From contig BFEA01000463.1 in the NCBI GenBank assembly GCA_003427395.1, positions 689,671-716,941 on the forward strand: a stretch of DNA of 27,271 nucleotides, in the 5' to 3' direction. The notes beneath the pieces are model-generated. The model saw only the letters and a list, made by a program, of their open reading frames with translations, was not told where the DNA came from and did no database searches. The stretch's first letter is position 1; each line of letters starts with the position of its first letter. Of this stretch, positions 16,871 to 25,924 are shown one piece after another. A program made the position numbers and the translations under genes. The DNA is from Chara braunii. Taxonomy: Eukaryota > Streptophyta > Charophyceae > Charales > Characeae.

Positions 16871-17791
16871 ATGGCGCATTGGCATGATTATTTGTATCCC
16901 ATTCACCTTTCTGCATGCAGATTTCGTGGTGTTGGCGACGATACCCAAATTCTCGACCAGATGGCAACGGAGTTCGAAAATGACCTTTGTTTGAGCGTCG
17001 TCCCCTTCTTAGATAAGCCTCTCGATGCGTGGTCCGAGGCAGAATGTGATAGAGCGATTTTGGCAAGAAAATGTTCATGGCATAAGGAGTATAAATTTGT
17101 TTCTGCGATGAAGTTGGGGAGCCTGATCAAAGTACCTCATTATGCCATTGGCGTCAGGCAACTTACGTCCCTGCACGCCACACTCAGACAGAAAGAGAAT
17201 AAACGATTTTACCCTCGCCTGGACAACGTGACGACGTCACCTCGGGTGTGGGCTGCGGATTTCAAACAAGAGTTGTTGGACTGTGCATCCTACAATCCCT
17301 TTTTGGAAGTACATTCACTGTGTGGTGCCGGAATACGGTCAAAGGACGTGTCGTACTGTTGCATACGGTTGTCTGTAGCCAGTTCCGACTTCTGCAGAGT
17401 GTTGTGTGTGGCACGTTCAAACAAAAAACGGACTTTGGTAGACGTTGTCGTGCTAGTTTCTGGCCATGAGCTTAGAATCTATGGTCGCAACATGGAGAAT
17501 TTGCGTCTTCTTTACGAAAACGGACGGCCCGATTTGGAGATTGCTGGTCAAATCGATGAGGTTTATAAGTGGCATGAGGCAGAGCAAGTGACATGTTGTA
17601 TGCGTTACGCCATCGATAACTTCTTGGCAGGTGTCGGTAGGCCTGTACGGATGAAATACATTTCGGTCTTCTCGAATGTGGTGCCGAAGGGACAACCACA
17701 AACCCTTGCTTTCGAGATCGTCAATGAATTCCTTATACGAGTTTGGTTCTCATGGGACGCGGGGACGCTGGTAACAACTTTAAATTTGTGA
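16871..17791 (+). CDS. Unrecognised 306-aa protein, intact ORF
   Basis: ATG 16871 (MAHWHDYLYPIHLSACRFRG) is the first ATG of an uninterrupted frame to TGA 17789-17791; the frame is open upstream to about 16826 without another ATG. The protein looks soluble and globular, with no signal peptide or membrane span. The first half is charged and probably helical (ATEFENDLCLSVVPFLD, AECDRAILARKCSWHKEYKF). The second half alternates hydrophobic strands (CRVLCVARSNKKRTLVDVVV, HELRIYG). It ends FEIVNEFLIRVWFSWDAGTL. Cys is frequent, but no zinc-finger spacing stands out. It lies 0.9 kb after the DUF7869-type frame on the same strand and could be its 3' exon, a second ORF of the same element, or a separate gene. 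I do not recognise the family. Confidence 0.7.
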   Translation: MAHWHDYLYPIHLSACRFRGVGDDTQILDQMATEFENDLCLSVVPFLDKPLDAWSEAECDRAILARKCSWHKEYKFVSAMKLGSLIKVPHYAIGVRQLTSLHATLRQKENKRFYPRLDNVTTSPRVWAADFKQELLDCASYNPFLEVHSLCGAGIRSKDVSYCCIRLSVASSDFCRVLCVARSNKKRTLVDVVVLVSGHELRIYGRNMENLRLLYENGRPDLEIAGQIDEVYKWHEAEQVTCCMRYAIDNFLAGVGRPVRMKYISVFSNVVPKGQPQTLAFEIVNEFLIRVWFSWDAGTLVTTLNL

Positions 17792-17796
17792 ATAAA
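17791..17796 (+). promoter_or_regulatory. AATAAA polyadenylation signal
   Basis: AATAAA shares its first A with the TGA stop of the 306-aa ORF. Its position supports a real transcript end here, though a hexamer alone is weak evidence. Confidence 0.4.
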
Positions 17797-17959
17797 AGCG
17801 TTTTAGAAAGTTCAAATTACGGCTTCTTGTAACATTTATTTTAGATGTAGTTCAATCTTGAGTTGACTTGTAGGTTTTAATTTAGACGTAGTTCAATCTT
17901 GCATTTACGATTTCTTGCACGTGTCTATACAATTTTCAACTTATAATTTTTCATGATTA

Positions 17960-18990
17960 CGATGTGTCCGGAAGTGAGACGGAATCCATGGTACTCACTT
18001 GAATTTAAATTCAATATGACAATGTCATATCAGTTTTATGATTATTTGTCGAAGTGCGTTGGAATCCATACTTAAACCATCTTGTTTACCATGTGATTGC
18101 AGTGACTCTTCGATTCATTTCCAGTTTCTGCTTCACACAATGTCATGTACAGTACGTCCGACTCAATGCTCAGTGATACACCAAATTAATCGAAGTGTGA
18201 TGCAAACTCTGAGGTCATTCATAACCTTGTCGTTCAGTGTCTTACGTTCACTGTTCGAGTGAATTTTAATGTATGGCAATGACATGTGAGTTACGTCTTT
18301 TAAGTAACATAAATTGTCCAAGTGCAATGGAGTCCAAAATTATCAAAGTGTGATGAAATTTATATTTAAATCATCTCGTTTACTGTGTGATGACCTTTAC
18401 TCTTCGAATGAGTTCCAATTTATACAAGTCACATCAGTTATGTATTTTAAGTTAATACATAAATTATCGAAGTGCGATGATATCCATACTTAAAGCATCT
18501 TGTTTACCTTGTGATTGCCTGGAAGTTTACTCTTCGGTTGAGTTCCAATTATGCAAGCCACACCAGTTACGTCTTTCAAGTTAGTGCATTAATTATTGAA
18601 GGGTGACGAAATTCATACTTAAACCATCTTATTTATCGTGTGATTGCTTTAAAGGCACACTTCGATTGAATTTCAATAAATTAATAAAAGTCATAATGCC
18701 ATCTAAAATACGTCCGACTCAATGCTTACACAAAATTGAGCAAGGTGTGATGAAATCGAGAGTTCAACATTGTTGTTCAGTGTATCATTACATTAAGTGC
18801 AACAGTTGAACTTTTCTTAAGTTTCAATTTTTGACAACTCCATGTTATTACCGTAACGACTTTAAAGTTAACTTATAAAAGTTATGGAAGTGCAATGGAA
18901 TCCACACTTAATCCATCAAGTTGAGTACGTGATTGCCTTGAATCTCCAGTTCAGTTTCAATTTATGGCATGTCGATTGCATTCGTCGGCT
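17960..18990. repeat. Diverged satellite array, ~127-bp monomers in ~550-bp higher-order units
   Basis: Monomers share CGAAGTGCGATGG-, ATCCATACTTAAACCATCTT-, GTGTGATTGC- and GAGTTCCAATTTATGCAAG-like blocks. Starts lie near 18048, 18338, 18466, 18592 and 18875; adjacent short ones are about 126-128 bp apart. A longer word, TACGTCCGACTCAATGCT, recurs at 18153 and 18709, and ATACTTAAACCATCTT at 18068 and 18615, so a unit of roughly 550 bp is repeated. The two small ORFs (18038-18262, 18603-18809) are the same repeat read twice. The sequence from about 17830 (AGTTCAATCTTG twice) may be a degenerate lead-in. Confidence 0.75.
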
Positions 18991-19429
18991 TCACTACTCA
19001 TATCGTAAGTTTCATTCAAACCCAAAATATGGTGATTTAACATGAAATCAATAGCTTGCGAGTACCAATTCAAAACATAATGTCATATTTTAACGAATAA
19101 CATATTGCTTACCTAATTCATACACAAACATAATCACACCTAACATCCATGCATCTGGCTCACATAGAAACAAAAGGAATTGAGGATCCTTATGCAACAA
19201 TTCTTTGACCATTCATCTCAGAAATCACACACAGCGCGATCATCGGTAATCAATCAATCAAATTTGTCGTTTCAAAAAGACAAAGACGGGGAGTGGGGAA
19301 AGACAATCCACATGTTAGCCTCTGAAGAAAGGAAGCAAGGAAAACGAAAAATTTGAGATGCCGATACAAGGACGACTGACGCCGAATACCGAAATTGCTT
19401 AAAAGGATGGAAGAAAAACATCACCACAA

Positions 19430-19432
<3 letters not shown>
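18991..19432. other. Spacer, nothing recognised
   Basis: A/T-rich unique-looking sequence without a convincing ORF, RNA or repeat on either strand. Confidence 0.5.

Positions 19433-19521
<89 letters not shown>
19433..19521. repeat. (CT)n microsatellite
   Basis: About 89 bp of CT with two TTT interruptions. The Arg-Glu and Leu-Ser open frames across it are repeat products. Confidence 0.97.
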
Positions 19522-19522
<1 letters not shown>

Positions 19523-20472
19523 CAACATCCCGATCCGGGCAGCCTGTCGCCTTGCACCCACTCAGAGTTCTCACCCCGCTTAGTCCAAGCATGCAAGCCA
19601 GGTTCACCCGTGTGCCACAGTCCGCCGCGGCCCCATGTCAACCCTGCATGCCCAGCACCAGCTCGTCGGATCGCCCAACTCTCTGTTCACCTTCCAACTC
19701 TTGGTCGTTAGCACTAACTCCAAAATTCTTAGAGAGCGAGTTAATCAGGCTTACGAAATTTATCGCATGCATGCTCGCGTGAGATACACGGGGTTTTGCC
19801 TGAGTGGAAAAAAAGGGACAAGGAAGGAAGTGCCTACGTCTGCATGGCCAGGCGGCGACGTGGGGGGCGTAGCCTCACTCCACACATCTATCGGGTCATG
19901 CAAGCGTTGAGGCCAATAGGACAGAGGAAGAAGTATGCGCGCATAGGGACGCCACAAAAGATATCAAGAAGGGAAGGATTACAGTTGCAATTATGCCCGC
20001 CAAAACAAAAATTACTGTTACATGCAAGGATTAAGGCGTGGAAAAGTCAGAACACAAATCCTGACGCGGCAAAGTGTGCGCAATCAAGAAGCGCGGTGCA
20101 GCAGAAACTAAGATGCGACTGAATTCCTAATCTGAATCCTAATTGCGAAAAGAAATTCTGAGCGAAGCAAATTCCAAGAACCGACGGGGCTCGATATATC
20201 AATTGAAATTCAAAAAGGATTTTCCCGCGTGACGATCGCGCCAAAATTCCCATTTCCCTCAGCAGAACAAGAAAGAAGCTATGGCAATAGTTGTCTTTCG
20301 CGCTCGCTATGGCGCGATCAGCTACCAACCGTCACAAGATTACCCTGGCCTCGATTCTGAAAAACAAGAAAAGGTGGGCTGGGGGACAGACAGAGACCAC
20401 CGGTGCCCCCCAGTGGCCCTGCTGGGCCCCAGCCCAAGGCCTGCACTTGAAAAGACAGAATAGATAGGGATG
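19522..20472. other. Unassigned, moderately GC-rich stretch
   Basis: No protein family is recognised. The composition is more gene-like than its neighbours, and short frames exist on both strands (for example minus 20328-20047), but none has conserved-looking content. It could be a leader or non-coding exon region of the minus-strand gene suggested by 20889-21017. Confidence 0.35.
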
Positions 20473-20691
20473 GGATGCTGGACCCGGTTTCCAGTACGCT
20501 ACCTCATGACTCCTTATGGTTTTTTCAAATGTAAGGGACGCTGGACCCGGTTTCCAGCAGGTGCTGCTCCCCACCAATAGATGGAGCCTGCCTGGGAGTG
20601 CTAGAGGTGGCTGTTTATACCAGCACCTGTAGCATCACCCCGAATTAAAAAAAGAAAAAAGAAAAAAAGAAAAAAAAAGAAAGGGCACCCT
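20473..20691 (+). repeat. SINE-like repeat with A-rich tail (plus a partial copy)
   Basis: GGGACGCTGGACCCGGTTTC starts a copy at 20535 that runs to about 20643 and ends in an (AAAAAG)n-type tail to about 20687. A second copy with its own A tail lies at 25479-25617. A partial head (GCTGGACCCGGTTTCCAG) is also present at about 20476-20500, and an inverted one at 25150-25195. Dispersed copies with variable A tails imply retroposition. No clear Pol III A/B boxes were found. Confidence 0.6.
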
Positions 20692-20888
20692 TGTAATCCA
20701 GGGGGCCCTCCCGGTTCAACCCCCGACTTAGCCTTGCGCAGAAAGTCGCGCGGTTGCAGAAAACAGTTTGTCACAACGTTCCTAGCTCTCTTTTGCGCTG
20801 TTATATCTTAGTACAGGAAGGGCTGGGGGAAGAAACCCCAGCACTAATACTGTATCTCCAGGATTCGAAGTTATCTTATGAAGCCCAC
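20692..20888. other. Spacer downstream of the SINE-like copy
   Basis: No gene is recognised on the plus strand. On the minus strand this would be intron or downstream sequence of the candidate exon at 20889-21017. Confidence 0.35.
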
Positions 20889-21017
20889 CTGAAGACAACC
20901 TTCTTACGAGTATCTGGTTCTGTGTGCTGATCCGAGAGCAGCCTAACTCGGCTATTATTCAGAAATTCAATCTTGTATGCCTCCTTTGCCTCGGACCTTA
21001 AATGTAGTTTCCCCAAC
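20889..21017 (-). CDS. Candidate internal exon, unknown protein
   Basis: On the minus strand a 129-bp open segment is bounded by an acceptor (TTGATTTCAG before 21017) and a donor (CTTCAG|GTGGGC after 20889). A branch-point-like CTCAT lies upstream. One frame is open throughout and reads LGKLHLRSEAKEAYKIEF, then LNNSRVRLLSDQHTEPD, then TRKKVVF. Length is a multiple of three and entry and exit phases agree. The content is charged and ordinary for a protein, unlike the neighbouring repeats. The plus strand also holds a 35-codon frame here and a GTAAGT donor at 21131, so the strand is not settled. Confidence 0.35.
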
Positions 21018-21139
21018 CTGAAATCAACGGAACCAAAGCACTGATGAGTCGGTGTACAGCGGAACCTTTGTGAGATTGTATTACAAAATGAGTTTCAGTC
21101 ACCCTGTATGCGGGTAACCCAAAGCGAGAAGGTAAGTTT

Positions 21140-22640
21140 ATCCTCTAAGTCGAGGGAGACAACCCTGTCCTTCAGAGCCCAAGTATTTTTCAGCCAAAAC
21201 CAGCTCTTCCCTGCGTCTTTTCCAAGATTGCGACGATCGGTTCTGACAGCGTGTCTGATTCATCTTCTTTGTATACCTCCATTTGAAAAAAAAAAAAATT
21301 GAAGCCCACTTTGTTGTAGAGGTGGGATACTCAAGAGATGGCCGATGTTGCCAAGGACTTTTTTTTCTTCTTTGTTTGTCTCGTGTCAGTGGATGTGAAT
21401 GACGCAAAACAACATCTTTGCTGCCCTCTTTGGAAAAGAAGGGGAAAAAAAGACACACACATAAGCTGAATATGTGCAAGCTCCATTCTATTTCCTTTTG
21501 AAGTTTTGACCAAATTGTTCTTCGGAGCATCACGATCACGTGCTGGGAGGCACAATGTTTGTTGCAGCCCTCTTGTACAGGGGAACTGCCGTTTCTCCGG
21601 CACATGTTTGCAGCCCTCTTCTACCGCGGAACTGCCTTTTCTTTAAAACTGAGTCAAAAACTGACATTCTCTTTTCTTTTGACGGACATGTTTTTAGCAC
21701 GTGATGGGAGACAAGATCTGAAAACGGATGGTTTCTGCTTCGTTCTTTGCGGCTTTCTTTGTTTTCTAGAACGATGATATCTATCATTTATTTTTTTTTA
21801 ACATGAAAGTTCCATTCCGATGATGTCTATCATAGACACCACCCTCACATAATTTTTTATTTTTTATTTTAAGGAAGAGAAAAAAAAAACAGACTAATCT
21901 ACCATTTTCAACGACAAACAATTTCCCGTTAAACGGAAAACAAAAAAAAACAAAGGAAAAAAAAAAAAGAGTTTTAGCGGAATAGCTATTGGTGGTCAAA
22001 GTTCACCCGAGATGAAACACGCTCTTTGGGCCCATACTACTTGGGCCCACACTACCTTCTTCCTGTTTTTTTTTTTATTTTTATCCCCTTGAATTCCTGC
22101 TAATAGAGCCCGCTAAGGTCATCATCTCAGTATCTAGACTTCAAGGTGGCCCAAATAATGCTATAATGACGATACAATTTACTAGGGGTAGACAGCACAG
22201 GCCAAAATATACAATCCAGATTAACCACAAAAGAAAGGGGAGGTGGGGGAGAAATTTCCTTTCCTCTTTTTTAACCACCACTACCTCCCAGCCTCTCGTT
22301 CCGATGGCTCATAAATATAAAAAAAGACGTCTTTTGACTGCGCCGTAGTTGTCTCTTTTTTTTTTCTTCTTTTTCCACTTCTTCCTCTTTTTTTTTTTTC
22401 TTTTTTTTTTACATGTCAAGGAGGTACCATGTAGTTGTGAAACAGTTAACTGACATCACTGTCTGTATATAATGCAAAGTACTGTCCGCCGCTAACCAAA
22501 AATAAAATAAATAAATAAATAAAATCAATGGACCGTATGGAGACAGATCAGGGCACACTGGTGCTACTGGTCTCCCATACCGAGCTCCATTTTTTTTTAT
22601 AGCCATTCATCATGGTTTTGGTTGTCCGAATAGCACGTTG
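21140..22640. other. Repeat-poor spacer with A/T homopolymers
   Basis: No gene is recognised. Small structures: a diverged duplication of about 48 bp (GCAGCCCTCTT blocks at 21564 and 21612), a 15-bp tandem TTGGGCCCATACTAC (about 22026-22055), and many A or T runs (21287, 21360, 21885, 21950, 22065, 22357-22411). Confidence 0.5.
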
Positions 22641-22649
22641 TTATTCATT

Positions 22650-22771
22650 GGGCCTCGCTGCACTACTCCCCAAATGTGCAAAATGAGAATGAATCTTCCA
22701 CCAAAACAGGGGAAAATACCCCACCATCCTTTTTGTCTTTTGTGCATGTGGAGAGTAATCCAGCCAGGGCC
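22650..22771. mobile_element. Short Harbinger-like MITE (copy C)
   Basis: It begins GGGCCTCGCTGCACTACTCC and ends with the imperfect complement GGAGAGTAATCCAGCCAGGGCC shape, 122 bp in all. ATT flanks both sides (22647-22649 and 22772-22774). It shares termini and an AAATGTGCAAAATGAGAATG block with copy D at 24687. Confidence 0.55.
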
Positions 22772-22779
22772 ATTGTTTT

Positions 22780-23092
22780 GGGCCTAGTTGCACTACTCTC
22801 CATAGGCCAAGTTTGGGGAGTAGGCCCCTGGTTGCACATACTCGCCAAACTTGAAGAATGCAAAATGTGTCAGATGGCTCGCCACACCGTAGACACGAGT
22901 TGTGGAGAGTGAATTCTGTTTCCCCGCCTGTGCACGGCGGTTTGTGGAGGGTGGGCCTCGTACTTTTCTGTAGAAGAAATATAGTGGGGAGTAAGTGCAA
23001 CCAGGCCTTGAATTCGACACGATTCTCATTTTTTTCACTCTCCATGCATCCGCCACGAAATGTGACGGATGGTGAGAAGTGCAACTAGGCCC
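22780..23092. mobile_element. Harbinger-like MITE (copy A), 313 bp, empty-site reference
   Basis: Terminal inverted repeats GGGCCTAGTTGCACTACTC (22780-22798) and its complement at 23074-23092 differ at one base. GGGCC termini and 3-bp target sites fit PIF/Harbinger. The flanks are TTT and TGA, so its own target duplication is not evident. At 22992-22994 it has a single TAA where copy B carries a 1131-bp insert. It has no coding capacity. Confidence 0.72.
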
Positions 23093-23095
23093 TGA

Positions 23096-24615
23096 GGGCC
23101 TAGTTGCACTACTCTCCATAGGCCAAGTTCGGCGAGTAGGTGCCTGGTTGCACTTACTCGCCAAACTTGACAAATGCAAAATGTGTCAGACGGCCCGCCA
23201 CACCTTAGACACAAGTTGTGGAGAGTGAATCCGGTTTCCCCGCCTGTGCACAGCGGTTTGTGGAGAGTGGTCCTCGGACCTCTCCACAAAACAGCTTTCT
23301 GGAGAGTGCAGGGCTTCACGAGTAGACATCAGGTAGACAAAAAAAAATTAACTTCTCTGTAGAAGAAATATAATGGCGAGTAAGGGTCTCGTTAGACACT
23401 CCTAAAAGAATCCTAAAAGATTTAGGACGAGTCCTAAAGGTTTTTCAGGATATCGCGCGGCGTCGTTACACGCAGTCCTAAAAATCATCTTTTAGGAATC
23501 GTCCTAAAAGGTTTCCCGCGGCCCGTTTTCATATACGTATACGCAGCCGCGTCGCCGATGTCCGTCCAGTCCTGGCTGGTGTCCGTGGTCCACACTGCGG
23601 TGGCCCTTGGGCGGGTGCCGACGGGTTGGTGAAGCGCGTGTTTGCCGAGACCTTCGAAATTTCAAATTCGAATTTTGGCGGACGCAGGCTGGCGGGGTGG
23701 AGGACGGCCAGTCGACGCGTGTGACGTACAAGAGACGGCGGTGGCGACCCCTTCGCCGTGGGCAACCAGCTTTGCTGTACGCGGGAGTTGTGAGGCGCTC
23801 GGCGCATCTTCACCTACGAACGTGCCGTCGCCTTGCTGTGGACGCGCAGAGCAGCGGGCGCGTCTTCGGCTCCGAATGTTCCATCTCCTGAGGTAGTGCA
23901 CAACTGCGGGACGTCTTCGGGTCACACAGCGTGCGTGGTGTCCAGTGGCAACGCTGAGCAGCGGGCGTGTCTTCGGCGGCTGCGGCAGGCGCGAAGGTGT
24001 ACGGGCGAGCGATTTGCGGAGATGGATGGCGGCAGCTGCGGCCACAGCTGCGCCCACGCCGCCTCCGTGTGTCGTCGTGCGCACATCTGGGGACTCCTCT
24101 GTTGCCCGCACCCGAGCCAACGGTCCGCAACGGCCGCCCGCCTGGCCACGCTTCGCCCGCGCGCTCCACCCCACCGGCCAACTGCTACTGGTGGGGGCCG
24201 TTGCCGTCGTCGACCGGCAGAAAACCTCCGATGTCCACCCACCGACCCGACGGACCTCTCATGGACCAGCGCCTCCGTGTCGACAGTGCCATTCTCGCGA
24301 CGCGACGACTCCGTGAAACGCGGGAATCCTAATTTTTTCAGTTGGTCTGGGGCTACTGGAAAATTTAGGACGATTTGGCTGGGGAATTCTAAATCTTTTA
24401 GGACGAGTCCTAACGCCGTTTTCACATTTTCGATTCCTGCGTCCGATTTAGGATTGCGTGCAACCAAGAAGCAATCCTAAAAGCAGGAACTTTTAGGAGT
24501 GTCTAACGAGACCCTAAGGGCAACCAGGACTCGAGTTCGAAGCGATTCTCAGTTTTTTCACTCTCCACGCATCCGCCACGAAATGTGACTGATGGCGAGT
24601 AGTGCAACTTGGCCC
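23096..24615. mobile_element. Harbinger-like MITE (copy B), split by another element
   Basis: It starts GGGCCTAGTTGCACTACTC three bases after copy A and ends GTGCAACTTGGCCC at 24615. TGA flanks it at 23093-23095 and 24616-24618. Without the 1131-bp insert and one TAA it is 386 bp and matches copy A throughout, apart from about 75 extra bases (around 23275-23350). Confidence 0.75.
23384..24514. mobile_element. 1131-bp non-autonomous PIF/Harbinger-like transposon
   Basis: Perfect 25-bp terminal inverted repeats (23384-23408 and 24490-24514) start GGGTCTCGTTAGACACTCCT. The target site TAA is duplicated (23381-23383, 24515-24517). Copy A of the surrounding MITE shows the same site with one TAA and no insert. 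A TWA target and GGG termini are PIF/Harbinger traits. Subterminal regions are rich in TCCTAAAA and its complement. The core (about 23520-24310) is GC-rich with diverged internal repeats (GAGCAGCGGGCG at about 23850 and 23955). Long frames there run on both strands because of composition; no transposase motif is seen. Confidence 0.88.
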
Positions 24616-25149
24616 TGAGTTGGTTGTTCGCATCTTTTTTTTTCTTTTTTTTTTTCCAGTTGTTGGTATCTTGTTTACACTGTTTAGGGCATAGCCACAC
24701 CACTCTCGAAATGTGCAAAATGAGAATGAACTTCCTGCTAGAACATGGCCAGATGCATCGGCCATATTTTTGTTGTCCACATTCGGGAACTGAAATGCAG
24801 TTGCTTCATTGTTTGGATTGGCGGCGTACTCACACTAGCCGTAGATAATCTGAAATTTACATGACGGCATTCATTCACAGCCGGACGCGGATGTACCCGA
24901 CCGCAATTACGGCAATATTGGAAAGGAAAATGATGACCTAAAGACATCATTTTGAGCATTAGCAAAGTGTTTTTATTCTCCGCACCTGGACATGATAACT
25001 GGGCGGGGGGAAGGGGGGCCGCTGTGAATCCTGTGATCACTATTCTCAGACTTGTTTTTCTTTAAACAAAAAAAAAAAAAAAGACTTGCTTTTCACCGTG
25101 ACCTGTATTTTGGCTTTTTGCGCTTTGCTTTTGACTTTCCGTCTAATCA
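24616..25149. other. Spacer with a partial Harbinger-like head (copy D)
   Basis: TTA (24684-24686) followed by GGGCATAGCC starts a segment that shares AAATGTGCAAAATGAGAATGA with copy C, but no matching right end was found. The rest has T, G and A runs and no recognised gene. Confidence 0.45.
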
Positions 25150-25195
25150 TGGGGAGCAGCAGGTACTGGGAACTGGGCCCAGCATCCCATATGGA
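25150..25195 (-). repeat. Inverted partial copy of the SINE-like head
   Basis: The minus strand reads ATGGGATGCTGGGCCCAG and continues to CTGCTGCTCCCC, matching the head at 20473-20570 with a few changes. Confidence 0.55.
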
Positions 25196-25325
25196 ATCAT
25201 ATATAGAACCATTTGAGGTACCGGCCAGGCCAAGGGATGGAATAGGGGGGCGCTATTGTTTGTCTCATACTCATGTGCTTCCTCAAAATTCTACTTAGTA
25301 CGTTGCTCACAGGAACGCTGACACA

Positions 25326-25394
25326 ACAACCTGCTCAGTGAATCCTCTGGAAACCAGAGTACAACCTGCTCAGTTAATCCTCGGAAACCAGAGT
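25326..25394. repeat. 35-bp tandem duplication
   Basis: Two adjacent units (25326-25360, 25361-25394) start ACAACCTGCTCAGT and end AAACCAGAGT, differing by one substitution and one missing base. Confidence 0.9.
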
Positions 25395-25478
25395 AATCAA
25401 TGCTGGCAGGCGTTTTCCAGATACCTTTCCAAATACCGTCCTGTTTTTTCTTCTGATTTACTCACTTGTCCTGTATGA

Positions 25479-25617
25479 GGGACGCTGGACCCGCTTTCCA
25501 GCAGGTGACGCTCCCCCGCAATAGATGGAGCTTCTCTCCAGGTGCTAGCGGTGTCTGCTTTCACCAGCACCACTAGCACCAGAGGTAGTGTTTTGTAAAA
25601 AAAAAAAAAAAAAAAAA
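25479..25617 (+). repeat. SINE-like repeat with poly-A tail (second full copy)
   Basis: GGGACGCTGGACCCGCTTTC opens the copy. The middle has AATAGATGGAGC as in 20535-20643, and the end folds (GGTGCTAGCGGTG with CACCAGCACC). A pure A run (25597-25617) follows. Confidence 0.62.
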
Positions 25618-25850
25618 GAGGGAAGTACGTTTATGTCACATGGGAGTTTGTAATGGGCAGAAAAAACAGGCAGTCGGCAACTTTGTCATGGCCTCAGTTT
25701 GAAAAGGCGGTAGTAACTCAGGCCGGCAGTTGTGTCAGGGTGGCGGTTTCGTTAAGACTGTGTTTTTTTTTTGCTTTGTTTCTTTTTTTGTTTTTTTATT
25801 ATTATTATTTTTTTTTTTTTCGCGACTGTGGCCCAACACGGCCATGGCCA
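25618..25850. other. Spacer with long T runs
   Basis: Mostly T-rich (25760-25822), with no recognised gene. Confidence 0.5.
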
Positions 25851-25924
25851 GCCGCGGGCGTGGCCTAGACATTGCGGCTGTGACCCAGCCGTGGGTGTGG
25901 CCTAGACATCGCAGCCGTGGCCTC
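25851..25924. repeat. 37-bp tandem duplication between T and A runs
   Basis: Units 25851-25887 and 25888-25924 share GTGGCCTAGACAT and a GCNGCNGTG end. A T run and CGCGACTGTGGCC lie to the left, and GCCGTGGCCTCG with an A run to the right, so the block can fold back weakly. Confidence 0.8.

Noticed and set aside
20700-20725. tRNA or Pol III B-box (GGTTCAACCCC)
   Set aside because: No T-stem pairing, no acceptor stem and no A-box at proper distance; it also lies after, not before, the A-rich tail of the SINE-like copy.
21030-21080. Hammerhead ribozyme-like core CTGATGAGTC followed by GGAAC
   Set aside because: The stem II strands do not pair well, the 3' core reads GGAAC instead of CGAAA, and the flanking CAAAG/CTTTG pair closes the wrong helices for either hammerhead topology.
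22641-23319. Overlapping Cys-containing ORFs on both strands
   Set aside because: They lie inside MITE copies C, A and B and repeat with them; there is no independent coding evidence.
23833-24480. 215-aa plus-strand ORF and 181-aa minus-strand ORF in the Harbinger-like element
   Set aside because: Both run through the same GC-rich, stop-poor core on opposite strands, with Arg/Pro/Ala-biased composition and no transposase motifs.
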